Below are positions 41,053 to 49,722 of a stretch of DNA of 64,000 nt, piece by piece; position 1 is the stretch's first letter; every line of letters starts with the position of its first letter. The position numbers and the translations under genes are program-made. The stretch is from assembly GCF_013415485.1 (NCBI RefSeq), contig NZ_JACBXS010000014.1, forward strand, positions 34,045 through 98,044, read 5' to 3'. The stretch comes from Rhabdonatronobacter sediminivivens. GTDB lineage: Bacteria > Pseudomonadota > Alphaproteobacteria > Rhodobacterales > Rhodobacteraceae. The notes under the pieces are model-generated. The model saw only the letters and a program-made list of their open reading frames with translations, ran no database searches and had not been told where the DNA came from.

Positions 41053-42711
41053 TCATGCGGCCGCTTCGTGGACCATGCGGCCGCCGGTGATGGTGCGGCG
41101 CACCTGCATGGCGGCAATGGCATGGGGGTCCGCAGCTTCGATATCGCCATCCAGAATAACCATGTCGGCCAGATATCCGACGCGCAGCATGCCCTTGCGG
41201 TCTTCGGTATGTTCGGCATAGGCGCCCCCGGTGGTGTAGCCCGCCAGCACCGCGTGCAGGTCCAGCCGCTCATCGGCGGCGCCCGCATAGGGCTGCCGGG
41301 TCAGCGCCACCTGCACCCCGCGCAGCGGGTTCACATCCGCCACCGGCCAGTCCGAGGCAAAGGCCAGCGCCAGCCCGGCCTCGGCCAGGGTGCGGCACAG
41401 ATAGGCATCGCCCCAGCGTTCGCGGCCGATCATGTCCATGGTGGGTTGCAGCGGAAACTCGGGCGTGCCCGGCACATGCGAGGGCTGGACCGAGGCCACG
41501 ATCCCCAACTCCGCCATGCGCGCGATATCGGCAGGCTCGATCAGTTCGATATGTTCGATCCGGTGGCGCACATCCTCCCGGCCATTGGCGGCGCGGGCGG
41601 CGGCATAGCCGTCGATCACCCGCCCCACGGCCCCGTCGCCGATGGCATGCACGGCGATCTGCAGGCCGCGCCGGTCGGCCTCGGTAGCAATCGCGGCAAA
41701 GGTTTCGGCATCGAACAAGGGCTCACCGCGCCAGCCGGGGCGGTCAGGGTAATCCTGTTTCATCACCGCCGTGCCGCTGTCGATCACCCCGTCCATGAAC
41801 ATCTTGACCATGCCGCTGGCCAGCCAGTCATCGGCGTGATCGGCGGTCATGCGGCTGGCGATTTCCAGCGCCTCCAGGCTGCGGTGATTGCGGTAGTGGA
41901 AGGGCACCCGCACCCGCGCCGTCAGACGCCCCTGGGCGCGCAACTCGGCCAGCACCCGCAGCGTATAGGGGTTGCCATCCATATTGACGATGCTGGTGAT
42001 GCCATATCGCGCACAATGCGCCAGGCCCCGCGCCATTGTTTCCACATCGGCGGCGAATTGTTCGGGCGTGGGGGCGGGGTCCGGGTCCTCGCCCGTGGCG
42101 ATCCCGGCCATGCAGCGATCCTCGCCCGACAGCGCCAGCACCGGCGCCTTGGCCTCGAACTCACGCAGCTCGCCCGTGGCCAGGCCATCGGCACCCATGA
42201 CAATCTCATTGCCCGGGCTGAGCGCGCGCCCCTCCAGGATCCCGGCCGCCCGCAGCGCCGCCGTATTCGCCCAGGCGGTATGGTGGTCCGAGGCCACCAG
42301 CACCAGCGGCCGGTCCGGCAGCACCGCATCCAGATCGGCGCGGGTGGTGGGGTGGCCCACCATGTCGTATTCGGCCCCCTGCGCGATGATCAGCGGCAGA
42401 TGCGGATGGCGGGCGGCATAGTCGCGGACGGCCTCGGTCAGCGGCGCGGCGCCTTCGATGCCATGCACGGGCAGATGCAGCAGTTCCGCCCCGCCCATGA
42501 ACAGATGCATATGGCTTTCGATGAACCCCGGCAGCACCGTGGCACCCCCGGCATCGATCACCTGCGTATCCGGGGTCGCCAAAGCCTCGGCCGAGGCATC
42601 GAGCGCCTGCACCCGCCCGTCCCTCACCGCAACGGCATGGGCCCGCGGGCGGTCAGGGTCCATGGTCAGCACCCGCGCATTGCGGATCAACATATCGGCG
42701 CCTGCGGACAT
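41053..42711 (-). CDS. YtcJ-like amidohydrolase
   Basis: 552-aa metal-dependent hydrolase of the amidohydrolase superfamily, YtcJ/LAF3-type. It has an N-terminal beta-sandwich (DMLIRNARVLTMDPDRPRAHAVAVRDGRV), the first metal motif GFIESHMHLFMGG (H-x-H near residues 66-68), HAIGDGAVGRVIDG and HRIEHIELIEP for further ligands, and ASDWPVADVNP with the catalytic Asp. The substrate is an amide, ester or cyclic amide, not identifiable. It is the first gene of the polyamine-type ABC operon (51 bp gap), so the imported amine derivative (for example an N-acyl amine) may be its substrate. A palindromic operator lies 54 bp upstream. Confidence 0.88.
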   Translation of the reverse strand: MSAGADMLIRNARVLTMDPDRPRAHAVAVRDGRVQALDASAEALATPDTQVIDAGGATVLPGFIESHMHLFMGGAELLHLPVHGIEGAAPLTEAVRDYAARHPHLPLIIAQGAEYDMVGHPTTRADLDAVLPDRPLVLVASDHHTAWANTAALRAAGILEGRALSPGNEIVMGADGLATGELREFEAKAPVLALSGEDRCMAGIATGEDPDPAPTPEQFAADVETMARGLAHCARYGITSIVNMDGNPYTLRVLAELRAQGRLTARVRVPFHYRNHRSLEALEIASRMTADHADDWLASGMVKMFMDGVIDSGTAVMKQDYPDRPGWRGEPLFDAETFAAIATEADRRGLQIAVHAIGDGAVGRVIDGYAAARAANGREDVRHRIEHIELIEPADIARMAELGIVASVQPSHVPGTPEFPLQPTMDMIGRERWGDAYLCRTLAEAGLALAFASDWPVADVNPLRGVQVALTRQPYAGAADERLDLHAVLAGYTTGGAYAEHTEDRKGMLRVGYLADMVILDGDIEAADPHAIAAMQVRRTITGGRMVHEAAA

Positions 42712-42764
42712 GATGCGGCGTCCTTTCCCTGTGGGTTCGGGCAGGTTGGCTCCGGCCCGTCAGA

Positions 42765-42776
42765 ATTTGATCAAAT
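42765..42776. promoter_or_regulatory. ATTTGATCAAAT palindrome upstream of the amidohydrolase operon
   Basis: This perfect 12-bp palindrome, with the 14-bp context AATTTGATCAAATC, is identical to the site at 9246-9259 that precedes the class III aminotransferase next to a GntR/FCD gene. It is 54 bp upstream of the amidohydrolase ATG. I found no third perfect copy in the window. It is the likely operator linking the two loci. Confidence 0.6.
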
Positions 42777-42889
42777 CATGTCCGCCTCGCGCCCGGATGT
42801 CCAGCCCCAATTGCACGGTTTTCGCGCCAGCCCCCGCCCGGTCGCCAAAAGGGGCTGAAAATCAGGCACCTGCCGGGAATGGGACGCCC

Positions 42890-43681
42890 CTACCCCCGGT
42901 CGGCCCAGTCCGGTTTGCGGCGCTCGAAAAACGCGGCAATGCCCTCGGCGGCCTCGGCGCTTTCCCAGCGCGCCACCAGTTCGGCGATGGAATGCTCGAC
43001 CGCCTCCGGGCCGATCCGGGACCCCAGTTGCTGCGCCAGGGCCTTGGCCTGGGCCACGGCGCCGGGGGCACAGGCCAGATAGGGCGCGACCTCGGCCTCG
43101 ACCGCCGCATCCAGATCGTCAGGGACCACGGCGCGCGCCAGAAGCCCCAGCGTCACCGCTTCCGCAGCCCCGAATACCCGCGCCGACATGAAGACCCGCC
43201 GCGCCATGGCCTCGCCCATACGGGCCAGAACATAGGGGCCGATGGTGGCGGGGATCAACCCCAGCCGGGTCTCGGTCAGGCCGAACTTCGCACCATCGAC
43301 CCCGATCGCCACGTCACACACCGCCATCATGCCGATGCCGCCGCCAAAGGCCTGCCCCTGTATCCGCCCGATCAAAGGCTTCGGCAACCGATTAAGCGCA
43401 CCCAGCATATCGGCCAGGCGGCGGGCCTCGGCGGCGCGCGCCGGACCATCGGCGGCCATCTGATCGCGCATCCAGCCCAGATCGCCCCCGGCGCAGAAAC
43501 TGGCCCCCGCGCCGGTCAGAACCACCACGCGGATAGCGTCATCGCCCGCAATCTGACCCGCCACCTGCGTCAGTTCCGCAATCATCTGCGCCGACAGGGC
43601 ATTATGCTTTTCCGGGCGGTTCAGCGTCAGAACGGCCACGCCGCGGGCGTCTACCGTCAACTCCAGTGTCTCAAAACGCAT
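42890..43681 (-). CDS. liuC: methylglutaconyl-CoA hydratase-type enoyl-CoA hydratase
   Basis: 263-aa crotonase-fold enzyme. The oxyanion-hole segments are SFCAGGDLGWM and GQAFGGGIGMMAVCDVAIG; KFGLTETRLGLIPATIGPYVLARMG follows with a catalytic-glutamate candidate. The GDLGWM and LIPATIGPYV patterns fit the methylglutaconyl-CoA hydratase branch (LiuC/AtuC), the step between MCC and HMG-CoA lyase in leucine breakdown. The ATG at 43681 is preferred to an in-frame start at 43723 that would run into the quadruplex hairpin. It is the last gene of the liu operon, 105 bp after hmgL. Confidence 0.9.
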   Translation of the reverse strand: MRFETLELTVDARGVAVLTLNRPEKHNALSAQMIAELTQVAGQIAGDDAIRVVVLTGAGASFCAGGDLGWMRDQMAADGPARAAEARRLADMLGALNRLPKPLIGRIQGQAFGGGIGMMAVCDVAIGVDGAKFGLTETRLGLIPATIGPYVLARMGEAMARRVFMSARVFGAAEAVTLGLLARAVVPDDLDAAVEAEVAPYLACAPGAVAQAKALAQQLGSRIGPEAVEHSIAELVARWESAEAAEGIAAFFERRKPDWADRG

Positions 43682-43722
43682 GACATGTTCCAATTCGCGT
43701 CTCCATTGCCCATGACAGACCA

Positions 43723-43773
43723 AAGCGCCCGGAGCGCGCGGGGTGGGTGGGTGGGCGTGCGCTCCGGGCGCTT
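43723..43773. repeat. G-quadruplex-loop hairpin, copy 3
   Basis: A perfect 15-bp stem, AAGCGCCCGGAGCGC (43723-43737) with GCGCTCCGGGCGCTT (43759-43773), encloses GGGTGGGTGGGTGGG (43741-43755, plus strand). It sits inside the liu operon between hmgL and liuC, which are transcribed on the minus strand, so the RNA carries the C-rich version and the DNA template strand the G-rich one. Confidence 0.88.
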
Positions 43774-43786
43774 CTGCGGCCAGCCA

Positions 43787-44644
43787 TCATGGCGCCCCCG
43801 CCCGCATGGCCCGCGCCATGGCCGCGGCTTCGGCCAGAACGCTGTGATCCAGCCCCGTATCATGGCCCAGTTCTGCCATGCGCGCCGCCAGCGCCTCGGT
43901 CGCCACATTTCCCGCAGCCCCCGGCGCATAGGGGCACCCCCCCAACCCGCCCACGGCGGCATCGAACACCCGCACCCCCAACTCCAGCGAGGCTTCGACA
44001 TTCACCAGCGCCCGCCCGGCGGTGTCATGGTAATGCCCCGCCAGCCGCTCGGAGGGCACCTCCTCCAGAACGGCGCGCAGCATGGCGGCGATCCGCTCCG
44101 GCGTGCCCTGCCCGATGGTGTCGCCCAGGCTGATCTCGTAGCAGCCCATGTCCCGCAGCCGCGCCACCACCGCCGCCACCGCCCCCGGCGCCACCGGCCC
44201 GTCATAGGGGCAGTCGCTGACGCAGGACACATACCCGCGCACCGGCACGCCATCGGCCCGCGCAGCCTCGGCCACCGGGGCGAACCGCTCCAGGCTCTCG
44301 GCGATCGAGCAATTCAGATTGGCCCGCGAGAACCCTTCGGACGCCGCGCCAAAGATCGCCACCTCATCCGCCCCCGCCGCCCGTGCGCGTTGGTATCCCT
44401 TCATGTTCGGCGTCAGCGCCGCATAGCGCACGCCCGGCGCGCGGCGAATGCCGGCCAGCACCGCATCCGAATCCGCCATCTGCGGCACCCATTTCGGGCT
44501 GACAAAGCTTGCAACCTCGATCCGCCGAAACCCGGCGCGGCTGAGGCATTCCACCAGCGCAACCTTCTGTTCCGTGGGGATCAGGCGCTTTTCGTTCTGC
44601 AACCCGTCGCGCGGGCCAACCTCGAATATCTCAACCTCGGCCAT
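43787..44644 (-). CDS. liuE: hydroxymethylglutaryl-CoA lyase
   Basis: 285-aa TIM-barrel lyase that splits HMG-CoA into acetyl-CoA and acetoacetate, the last step of leucine degradation. Key features are EVGPRDGLQNE (metal and catalytic Arg/Asp) at the N-terminus, VASFVSPKWVPQMAD, the HYHDTAGRALVN metal-ligand His pair, and the catalytic Cys237 in GGLGGCPYAPGAAGN. Length is typical. It starts 3 bp after the GST stop. Confidence 0.96.
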   Translation of the reverse strand: MAEVEIFEVGPRDGLQNEKRLIPTEQKVALVECLSRAGFRRIEVASFVSPKWVPQMADSDAVLAGIRRAPGVRYAALTPNMKGYQRARAAGADEVAIFGAASEGFSRANLNCSIAESLERFAPVAEAARADGVPVRGYVSCVSDCPYDGPVAPGAVAAVVARLRDMGCYEISLGDTIGQGTPERIAAMLRAVLEEVPSERLAGHYHDTAGRALVNVEASLELGVRVFDAAVGGLGGCPYAPGAAGNVATEALAARMAELGHDTGLDHSVLAEAAAMARAMRAGAP

Positions 44645-44647
44645 GGC

Positions 44648-45298
44648 CTAACCCTCCGGCGGGGAATAGAAATCACGGGTGTATATCTGCGCGGGCCCGT
44701 CGCGCTCCAGCGCGCGCTGGAACGCGGGCCGCGCCGCGATCCGCTCCAGATACGCCTGCGCACCGGGGATGTCCCCCAGATCCACGAACCGCTGACCAAT
44801 CACAAACCCATAGCCCACCGCCACATCCGCGGCGCTGAACCGCTCCAGCAACCAGCCATCGCCCGCCTGCGCCGCCGCAGCCTGCAGGCAGATCGCCAGC
44901 CGCCGCGCCTCCAGCCGCATCACCGTGGGCGAGCGCATCCAGTCCTCGCGCAGGACAATATGCTGCTGGGTCAGATTGGCCAGATGCGCACCGATGGTTT
45001 CGGCAAAATGCAGCCATTGCAGCCAGGCAGCCCGCTCTGCATCCCCCGGGCCCGGCGCCAGGTCCGGGGCGCGGGTTTCCACCAGAAGCTGCAGGATCGC
45101 GCCGCTTTCAAACAGCGCTTGCCCGTCAATCTCGGCCGCAGGGACCCGTCCTGCGGGCGAGCGCGCCAGATGCTCCGCTGCCCGCAAGGACCCGTCCAGG
45201 AACGAACACGGGATCACCTGATACGCGGCCCCCATCTCCTCCAGCAGCCACAAGACCCGAAAGGACCGTGATTGCGGCACATGCCACAGCCGGATCAT
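44648..45298 (-). CDS. glutathione S-transferase family protein
   Basis: 216-aa GST-fold protein. The thioredoxin-like N-domain starts MIRLWHVPQSRSFRVLWLLEEMG, with Ser10/Ser12 near the usual catalytic position and VPAAEIDGQALFESGAILQLLVE for the gamma-glutamyl contact. The all-helical C-domain has the N-capping motif FSAADVAVGYGF. It is embedded in the liu operon: the ATG overlaps the mccA stop (ATGA) and hmgL follows after 3 bp. Its role in leucine catabolism is unknown; it may deal with reactive enoyl-CoA intermediates. Confidence 0.88.
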   Translation of the reverse strand: MIRLWHVPQSRSFRVLWLLEEMGAAYQVIPCSFLDGSLRAAEHLARSPAGRVPAAEIDGQALFESGAILQLLVETRAPDLAPGPGDAERAAWLQWLHFAETIGAHLANLTQQHIVLREDWMRSPTVMRLEARRLAICLQAAAAQAGDGWLLERFSAADVAVGYGFVIGQRFVDLGDIPGAQAYLERIAARPAFQRALERDGPAQIYTRDFYSPPEG

Positions 45299-47259
45299 GG
45301 CGCCTCTGCCTCGGGCTCCAGCCGGATCAGAGGCGCCCCGGCCTCGACCTGCGCCCCGTCCGCAACCAGGATCTCGGCCACGGTGCCATCGCGCCCGGCG
45401 ATCAACGTGTGCTCCATCTTCATCGCCTCCAGCACGCACAGCCGGTCGCCCGCAGCAACCACGGCGCCGGGGGTCACAAAGACGGCCTTGACCAGCCCGG
45501 GCATGGGGCTGAGGGTCACATCCACGCCGCCCGCCGCCCCGGCCGCCCGCTGCAACGGGTCTAGAGCCGTGAATGACACCGCACCCCGGCCATCCGGGGC
45601 AAAGACATGGATCGCCCCGTCCGCCTGAACCACTGGCAGGGGCGCAAACCCTGCCACCGCCCAGCCGCGCGCGCCCCGTTGCGCGGCAAATGCGCCCGCG
45701 CCCAGCGTGACCTGCGCCGCATCCGGCCCGGTGACCTCGACCAGCGCCTGCACCGTATCCCCCCCCGCAGGCGCCAGCTCGATGCGTCGACGCAGCGGTG
45801 ACCACAGGGCAAACCCGGTCAGCGGGCCTTGCGGCAGATCCGCCGACGCCAGCACCGCCGTCACCGCAATGGCCTGCGCCAGAGCATCGTCGCTGGCAGG
45901 CGGCGCGGTCAGCATGTCGATGTCACGCTCGATCAGCCCGGTATCCACCTGCCCCGCAGCAAACCCCTCATGCCGCGCCAGCCGCGACAGAAAGGCGATG
46001 TTGGTCACCGTCCCGGCCACACGGGTTTCCTCCAGCGCGCGGGCCAGCTGGTTCAACGCCGATGCGCGCGTGGGGCCATGGACGATCACCTTGGCGATCA
46101 TCGGGTCATACCAGGGGCTGATCACATCACCCTCGCGCACCCCGGTATCGGCGCGCGCGCCCTCGGGGAATGCCAGATGCGCAAGCCGCCCGGTCGCGGG
46201 AAGGAAGCCCGCGGGGACGTCCTCGGCATAAAGCCGCGCTTCGAAGGCGTGGCCGCGGATGGAGAGATCCTCCTGCCGCGCGGGCAAAGGCTCCCCGGCG
46301 GCGACGCGCAACTGCCATTCCACCAGATCGACGCCGGTGATCGCCTCGGTCACCGGGTGTTCGACCTGCAGGCGGGTGTTCATCTCCATGAACCAGAACC
46401 CATCCGGGCGCAGGCCGCGGCTGCCATCGACGATGAACTCCACCGTCCCCGCACCCTTGTAGCCGATGGCCTGTGCGGCCCGCACCGCCGCCTGCCCCAT
46501 GGCGGCGCGCATCTCGGGCGTCATGCCGGGGGCGGGGGCTTCCTCGATCACCTTCTGGTGGCGGCGCTGCAACGAGCAATCGCGTTCGAACAGATGGACG
46601 GCGTCTTCGCCATCGCCAAAGACCTGAACCTCGATATGACGCGGCTGCTGGATGAATTTCTCGATCAGCACGGCGTCATTGCCGAATGCGGTGGCGGCCT
46701 CGCCCTTGGCGCTGTCCAGAGCGGCGTCGAAATCCTGCGGGCGCAGGACCTTGCGCATCCCCTTGCCGCCGCCGCCCGCCACCGCCTTGATCAGGACCGG
46801 GTAGCCGATGGCATCGGCGGCGCCGGACAGATGCTCGGGGTCCTGGTTGTCACCGTGGTAGCCGGGCACCACCGGCACACCCGCATCGGTCATCAGCGCC
46901 TTGGCGGCATCCTTCAACCCCATGGCGCGGATGGCCCGGCCCGAGGGGCCGATGAAGGTCAGGCCCGCTGCCTCCACCGCCTCGACGAAATCGGGGTTTT
47001 CGGACAGGAACCCATAGCCGGGATGGATCGCTTGCGCGCCGGTTTCCAGTGCCGCCCGGATGATGGCATCGCCCCTCAGATAACTGTCGCGCGGGGCCGG
47101 ACCGCCGATAAGGACGGCATGGTCGGCCAGTTCTACATGCAGTGCGCCAGCGTCCGCTTCGGAATAGACCGCCACGGTGCGCACGCCCATTGACCGGGCG
47201 GTGCGCATGATCCGGACGGCGATTTCGCCGCGATTGGCTATGAGAATTGTATGGAACAT
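45295..47259 (-). CDS. liuD: methylcrotonyl-CoA carboxylase biotin-carrying alpha subunit
   Basis: 654-aa protein with a biotin carboxylase domain (about 1-445): N-terminal IANRGEIAVRIMRTARSMG, ATP-grasp loop AGGGGKGMRKV, and EMNTRLQVEHPVTE. A linker domain follows, then a C-terminal biotinyl domain with K614 in EAMKMEHT. It carboxylates its biotin with ATP and bicarbonate and works with the beta subunit encoded 127 bp upstream in the operon. Context (liuA, liuC, HMG-CoA lyase) assigns it to 3-methylcrotonyl-CoA rather than acetyl- or propionyl-CoA. Confidence 0.94.
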   Translation of the reverse strand: MFHTILIANRGEIAVRIMRTARSMGVRTVAVYSEADAGALHVELADHAVLIGGPAPRDSYLRGDAIIRAALETGAQAIHPGYGFLSENPDFVEAVEAAGLTFIGPSGRAIRAMGLKDAAKALMTDAGVPVVPGYHGDNQDPEHLSGAADAIGYPVLIKAVAGGGGKGMRKVLRPQDFDAALDSAKGEAATAFGNDAVLIEKFIQQPRHIEVQVFGDGEDAVHLFERDCSLQRRHQKVIEEAPAPGMTPEMRAAMGQAAVRAAQAIGYKGAGTVEFIVDGSRGLRPDGFWFMEMNTRLQVEHPVTEAITGVDLVEWQLRVAAGEPLPARQEDLSIRGHAFEARLYAEDVPAGFLPATGRLAHLAFPEGARADTGVREGDVISPWYDPMIAKVIVHGPTRASALNQLARALEETRVAGTVTNIAFLSRLARHEGFAAGQVDTGLIERDIDMLTAPPASDDALAQAIAVTAVLASADLPQGPLTGFALWSPLRRRIELAPAGGDTVQALVEVTGPDAAQVTLGAGAFAAQRGARGWAVAGFAPLPVVQADGAIHVFAPDGRGAVSFTALDPLQRAAGAAGGVDVTLSPMPGLVKAVFVTPGAVVAAGDRLCVLEAMKMEHTLIAGRDGTVAEILVADGAQVEAGAPLIRLEPEAEAP

Positions 47260-47310
47260 GGGTCAGGTCTTTCTGGCTGGTGCCGGGGGGCCAGCCCCCC
47301 GGACCCCCCG

Positions 47311-47365
47311 GGATATTTCTGCAAGGATGAAGAAGATGCGGGCTTCATCTTGCGAAAAATATTCC
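47311..47365. repeat. imperfect inverted repeat between mccB and mccA
   Basis: The left arm (47311-47332, GGATATTTCTGCAAGGATGA then AG) and right arm (47343-47365) pair imperfectly over about 22 bp, preceded by a GGGGGG/CCCCCC-rich patch at 47285-47310. Intergenic palindromes with the core GATATTTTTGCAAGATGAAG are familiar from Rhodobacterales gene ends. Its position between two genes of one operon suggests transcript processing or partial termination. Confidence 0.6.
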
Positions 47366-47386
47366 CGCCGGAGGCATGAATCTGTG

Positions 47387-48991
47387 CTACATGCGGAAAA
47401 CACCGAAGCGTGTATCCGGGATCGGAGCGTTGAGGGCGGCGGACAGGGACAGGGCCAGAACCTCACGCGAACGGCGGGGGTCGATGATGCCGTCATCCCA
47501 GAGCCGCGCGCTGGCGTAGAGCGGGTGGGACTGATGCTCGAACATCTCGATGGTGGGGCGCTTGAAGTCTTCCTCGTCCTCGGCGCTCCAGTCCTGGCCT
47601 GCGCGCTGCATCGCGTCGCGCTTGACGGTTGCCAGCACGCCTGCGGCCTGCGCCCCGCCCATCACGGATATGCGGCTGTTGGGCCAGGTCCAGAGGAACC
47701 GGGGCGAATAGGCGCGCCCGGCCATGCCGTAATTGCCCGCGCCGAAGCTGCCGCCCACGAGCATGGTGATCTTTGGCACTGCGGTGGTGGCCACGGCCGT
47801 CACCATCTTGGCGCCATGGCGCGCGATGCCTTCGTTCTCATACTTCCGGCCGACCATGAAGCCGGTGATGTTCTGCAGGAATACCAGAGGGATATGGCGC
47901 TGGCTGCAGAGTTCAATGAAATGCGCGCCCTTGACCGCGCTTTCGCTGAACAGCACGCCGTTATTGGCGACAATCCCCACCGGGCAGCCCATCACATGGG
48001 CGAAGCCCGTGACCAGGGTTTCGCCGAACCGGGGTTTGAATTCGTCAAAGCGCGAGCCGTCCACCACGCGGGCGATCACCTCGCGGATGTCATAGGGGGT
48101 GCGCAGGTCGGCGGGGACGGCGCCGAGGATCTCATCGGGGTCATAGGCCGGATCTTCGGGGGGTTGCCATTGCACGCTGCCCGGTCTGCGGCGGTTGAGC
48201 TGCGCCACCGCCCGGCGCGCCAGCGCGAGGGCGTGGGCGTCATCTTCGGCAAGGTAATCCGCCACGCCGGACAGGCGCGTGTGCACGTCGCCGCCGCCCA
48301 GATCCTCGGCGCTGACCACCTCGCCCGTCGCCGCCTTGACCAGCGGCGGACCGGCGAGGAAGATCGTCCCCTGATCGCGCACGATGATGGTCACGTCCGA
48401 CATGGCGGGCACATAGGCGCCGCCTGCGGTGCAGCTGCCCATGACCACGGCGATCTGGGGGATGCCCTTCGCGCTCATCTGCGCCTGGTTGTAGAAGATG
48501 CGGCCGAAATGGTCGCGGTCGGGGAAGACCTGGTCCTGCTGCGGCAGGTTGGCGCCGCCCGAATCCACCAGATAGAGGCAGGGCAGATGGTTGGCCTCGG
48601 CGATCTCCTGCGCGCGGAGGTGCTTCTTCACCGTCATGGGGAAATAGGTGCCGCCCTTCACGGTGGCGTCGTTGCAGACGACCATGCACTCCTGCCCATG
48701 GATGCGGCCAATGCCCGCGATCACCCCGGCGCAGGGAGCCGCATCATCATACATGCCATGCGCTGCGGTGGCGCCGATTTCCAGAAACGGGCTGCCCGGA
48801 TCCAGCAGGTTGGCGACGCGCTCGCGCGGGGGCATCTTGCCGCGGGCGCGGTGGCGGTCGCGCGCGGCCTTGCCGCCCCCTTCGGCGGCCTGCGCGGCAG
48901 CCTGGGCGATTTCGTCCAGCGCGGCAAGATGGGCCGCGCGGTTGGCGCGGAACTGGTCCGAGCCGGTCAGGATGGAACTTGGCAGCTTCAT
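47387..48991 (-). CDS. liuB: methylcrotonyl-CoA carboxylase carboxyltransferase beta subunit
   Basis: 534-aa carboxyltransferase with two crotonase-like halves. N-half: [50 protein letters not shown] and [17 protein letters not shown]-half: [34 protein letters not shown] and [42 protein letters not shown]. The NLPQQ and [10 protein letters not shown] blocks identify MCC beta rather than propionyl-CoA carboxylase. It transfers CO2 from biotin to 3-methylcrotonyl-CoA. The 236-bp gap upstream (48992-49227) holds no convincing gene and may carry an internal promoter. Confidence 0.95.
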   Translation of the reverse strand: MKLPSSILTGSDQFRANRAAHLAALDEIAQAAAQAAEGGGKAARDRHRARGKMPPRERVANLLDPGSPFLEIGATAAHGMYDDAAPCAGVIAGIGRIHGQECMVVCNDATVKGGTYFPMTVKKHLRAQEIAEANHLPCLYLVDSGGANLPQQDQVFPDRDHFGRIFYNQAQMSAKGIPQIAVVMGSCTAGGAYVPAMSDVTIIVRDQGTIFLAGPPLVKAATGEVVSAEDLGGGDVHTRLSGVADYLAEDDAHALALARRAVAQLNRRRPGSVQWQPPEDPAYDPDEILGAVPADLRTPYDIREVIARVVDGSRFDEFKPRFGETLVTGFAHVMGCPVGIVANNGVLFSESAVKGAHFIELCSQRHIPLVFLQNITGFMVGRKYENEGIARHGAKMVTAVATTAVPKITMLVGGSFGAGNYGMAGRAYSPRFLWTWPNSRISVMGGAQAAGVLATVKRDAMQRAGQDWSAEDEEDFKRPTIEMFEHQSHPLYASARLWDDGIIDPRRSREVLALSLSAALNAPIPDTRFGVFRM

Positions 48992-49227
48992 TCGGTAAAA
49001 TCCTGTTTCACAGTGGTTTTCCGTCGATCATACCGGCATGCGCGGGGGCTTGGGCACGCCTGACAGCAGGTCGCCGCGCAATCTCCGAGTGACACATAAG
49101 CCTCACCCTACAACCTGTTGCTTCCAAACGAAAATCTGAATGCGCGCGCGATGAGCACCTGAAGCCGCGCCCGGTCAAGGCAATGATGCGTCGCATGTCT
49201 TCCCCCCCTTTGTGATGCCGCCGCCCG

Positions 49228-49722
49228 TCAGTGCTGGCCTTCACGCTTGTTGCGCAGGAACAGCGCATGTTGTGCGGTGCGCTGCAGCAGGCAGCCGATC
49301 GCCGCCGGGCTGGCGCCGGTGCCACCTTGCCAACGGCTGGCCTCGAAGGCGCAGGCACTATCGCGCAGACGGATCCATGCGCGCTGCATGTCCCGCAGAT
49401 ACCCGGCCTGCACGGCCAGATGCGCGGGCAGATCGGCGTCCGAGGCCTCCAGCTCTGCCATCAGCCCGCGGTATTCGGTGTTGAGCAGACCGTCCCACCA
49501 GCCAAGTTCGGCATCGAGACAGGCGCCCATCTGCACGGTGGAATGCCCTTGCGGGGAGTCCTCCATGCATCTGTTTGCAGCCTGACCGATGCAGCCCGGC
49601 GCCGCCTGCTCTGGCCCTGCTGCGTCAACACAAGCCTGCACGATGGACAGGTCGATCAGAAGATCGGCCAGCGCCGGGGATGGGGCAGCCAGGGCCAGAG
49701 CAAGCGCCCCGGCGCGGATCAT
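49228..49722 (-). CDS. LprI-like (DUF1311) periplasmic protein
   Basis: 164-aa secreted protein with a signal peptide ending PSPALA (about residue 19). The mature part is the LprI/DUF1311 domain with six cysteines; the signature [28 protein letters not shown] and [49 protein letters not shown] fits lysozyme-inhibitor LprI family proteins. Its ATG overlaps the liuA stop (ATGA), so it is translationally coupled to isovaleryl-CoA dehydrogenase, an odd place for a periplasmic protein. Confidence 0.85.
   Translation of the reverse strand: MIRAGALALALAAPSPALADLLIDLSIVQACVDAAGPEQAAPGCIGQAANRCMEDSPQGHSTVQMGACLDAELGWWDGLLNTEYRGLMAELEASDADLPAHLAVQAGYLRDMQRAWIRLRDSACAFEASRWQGGTGASPAAIGCLLQRTAQHALFLRNKREGQH

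Noticed and set aside
49008..49358. Open frame upstream of mccB with a possible start near 49196
   Set aside because: A G-rich stretch precedes an ATG, but the translation is Arg-rich, not recognisable and ends just before mccB; not supported as a gene.
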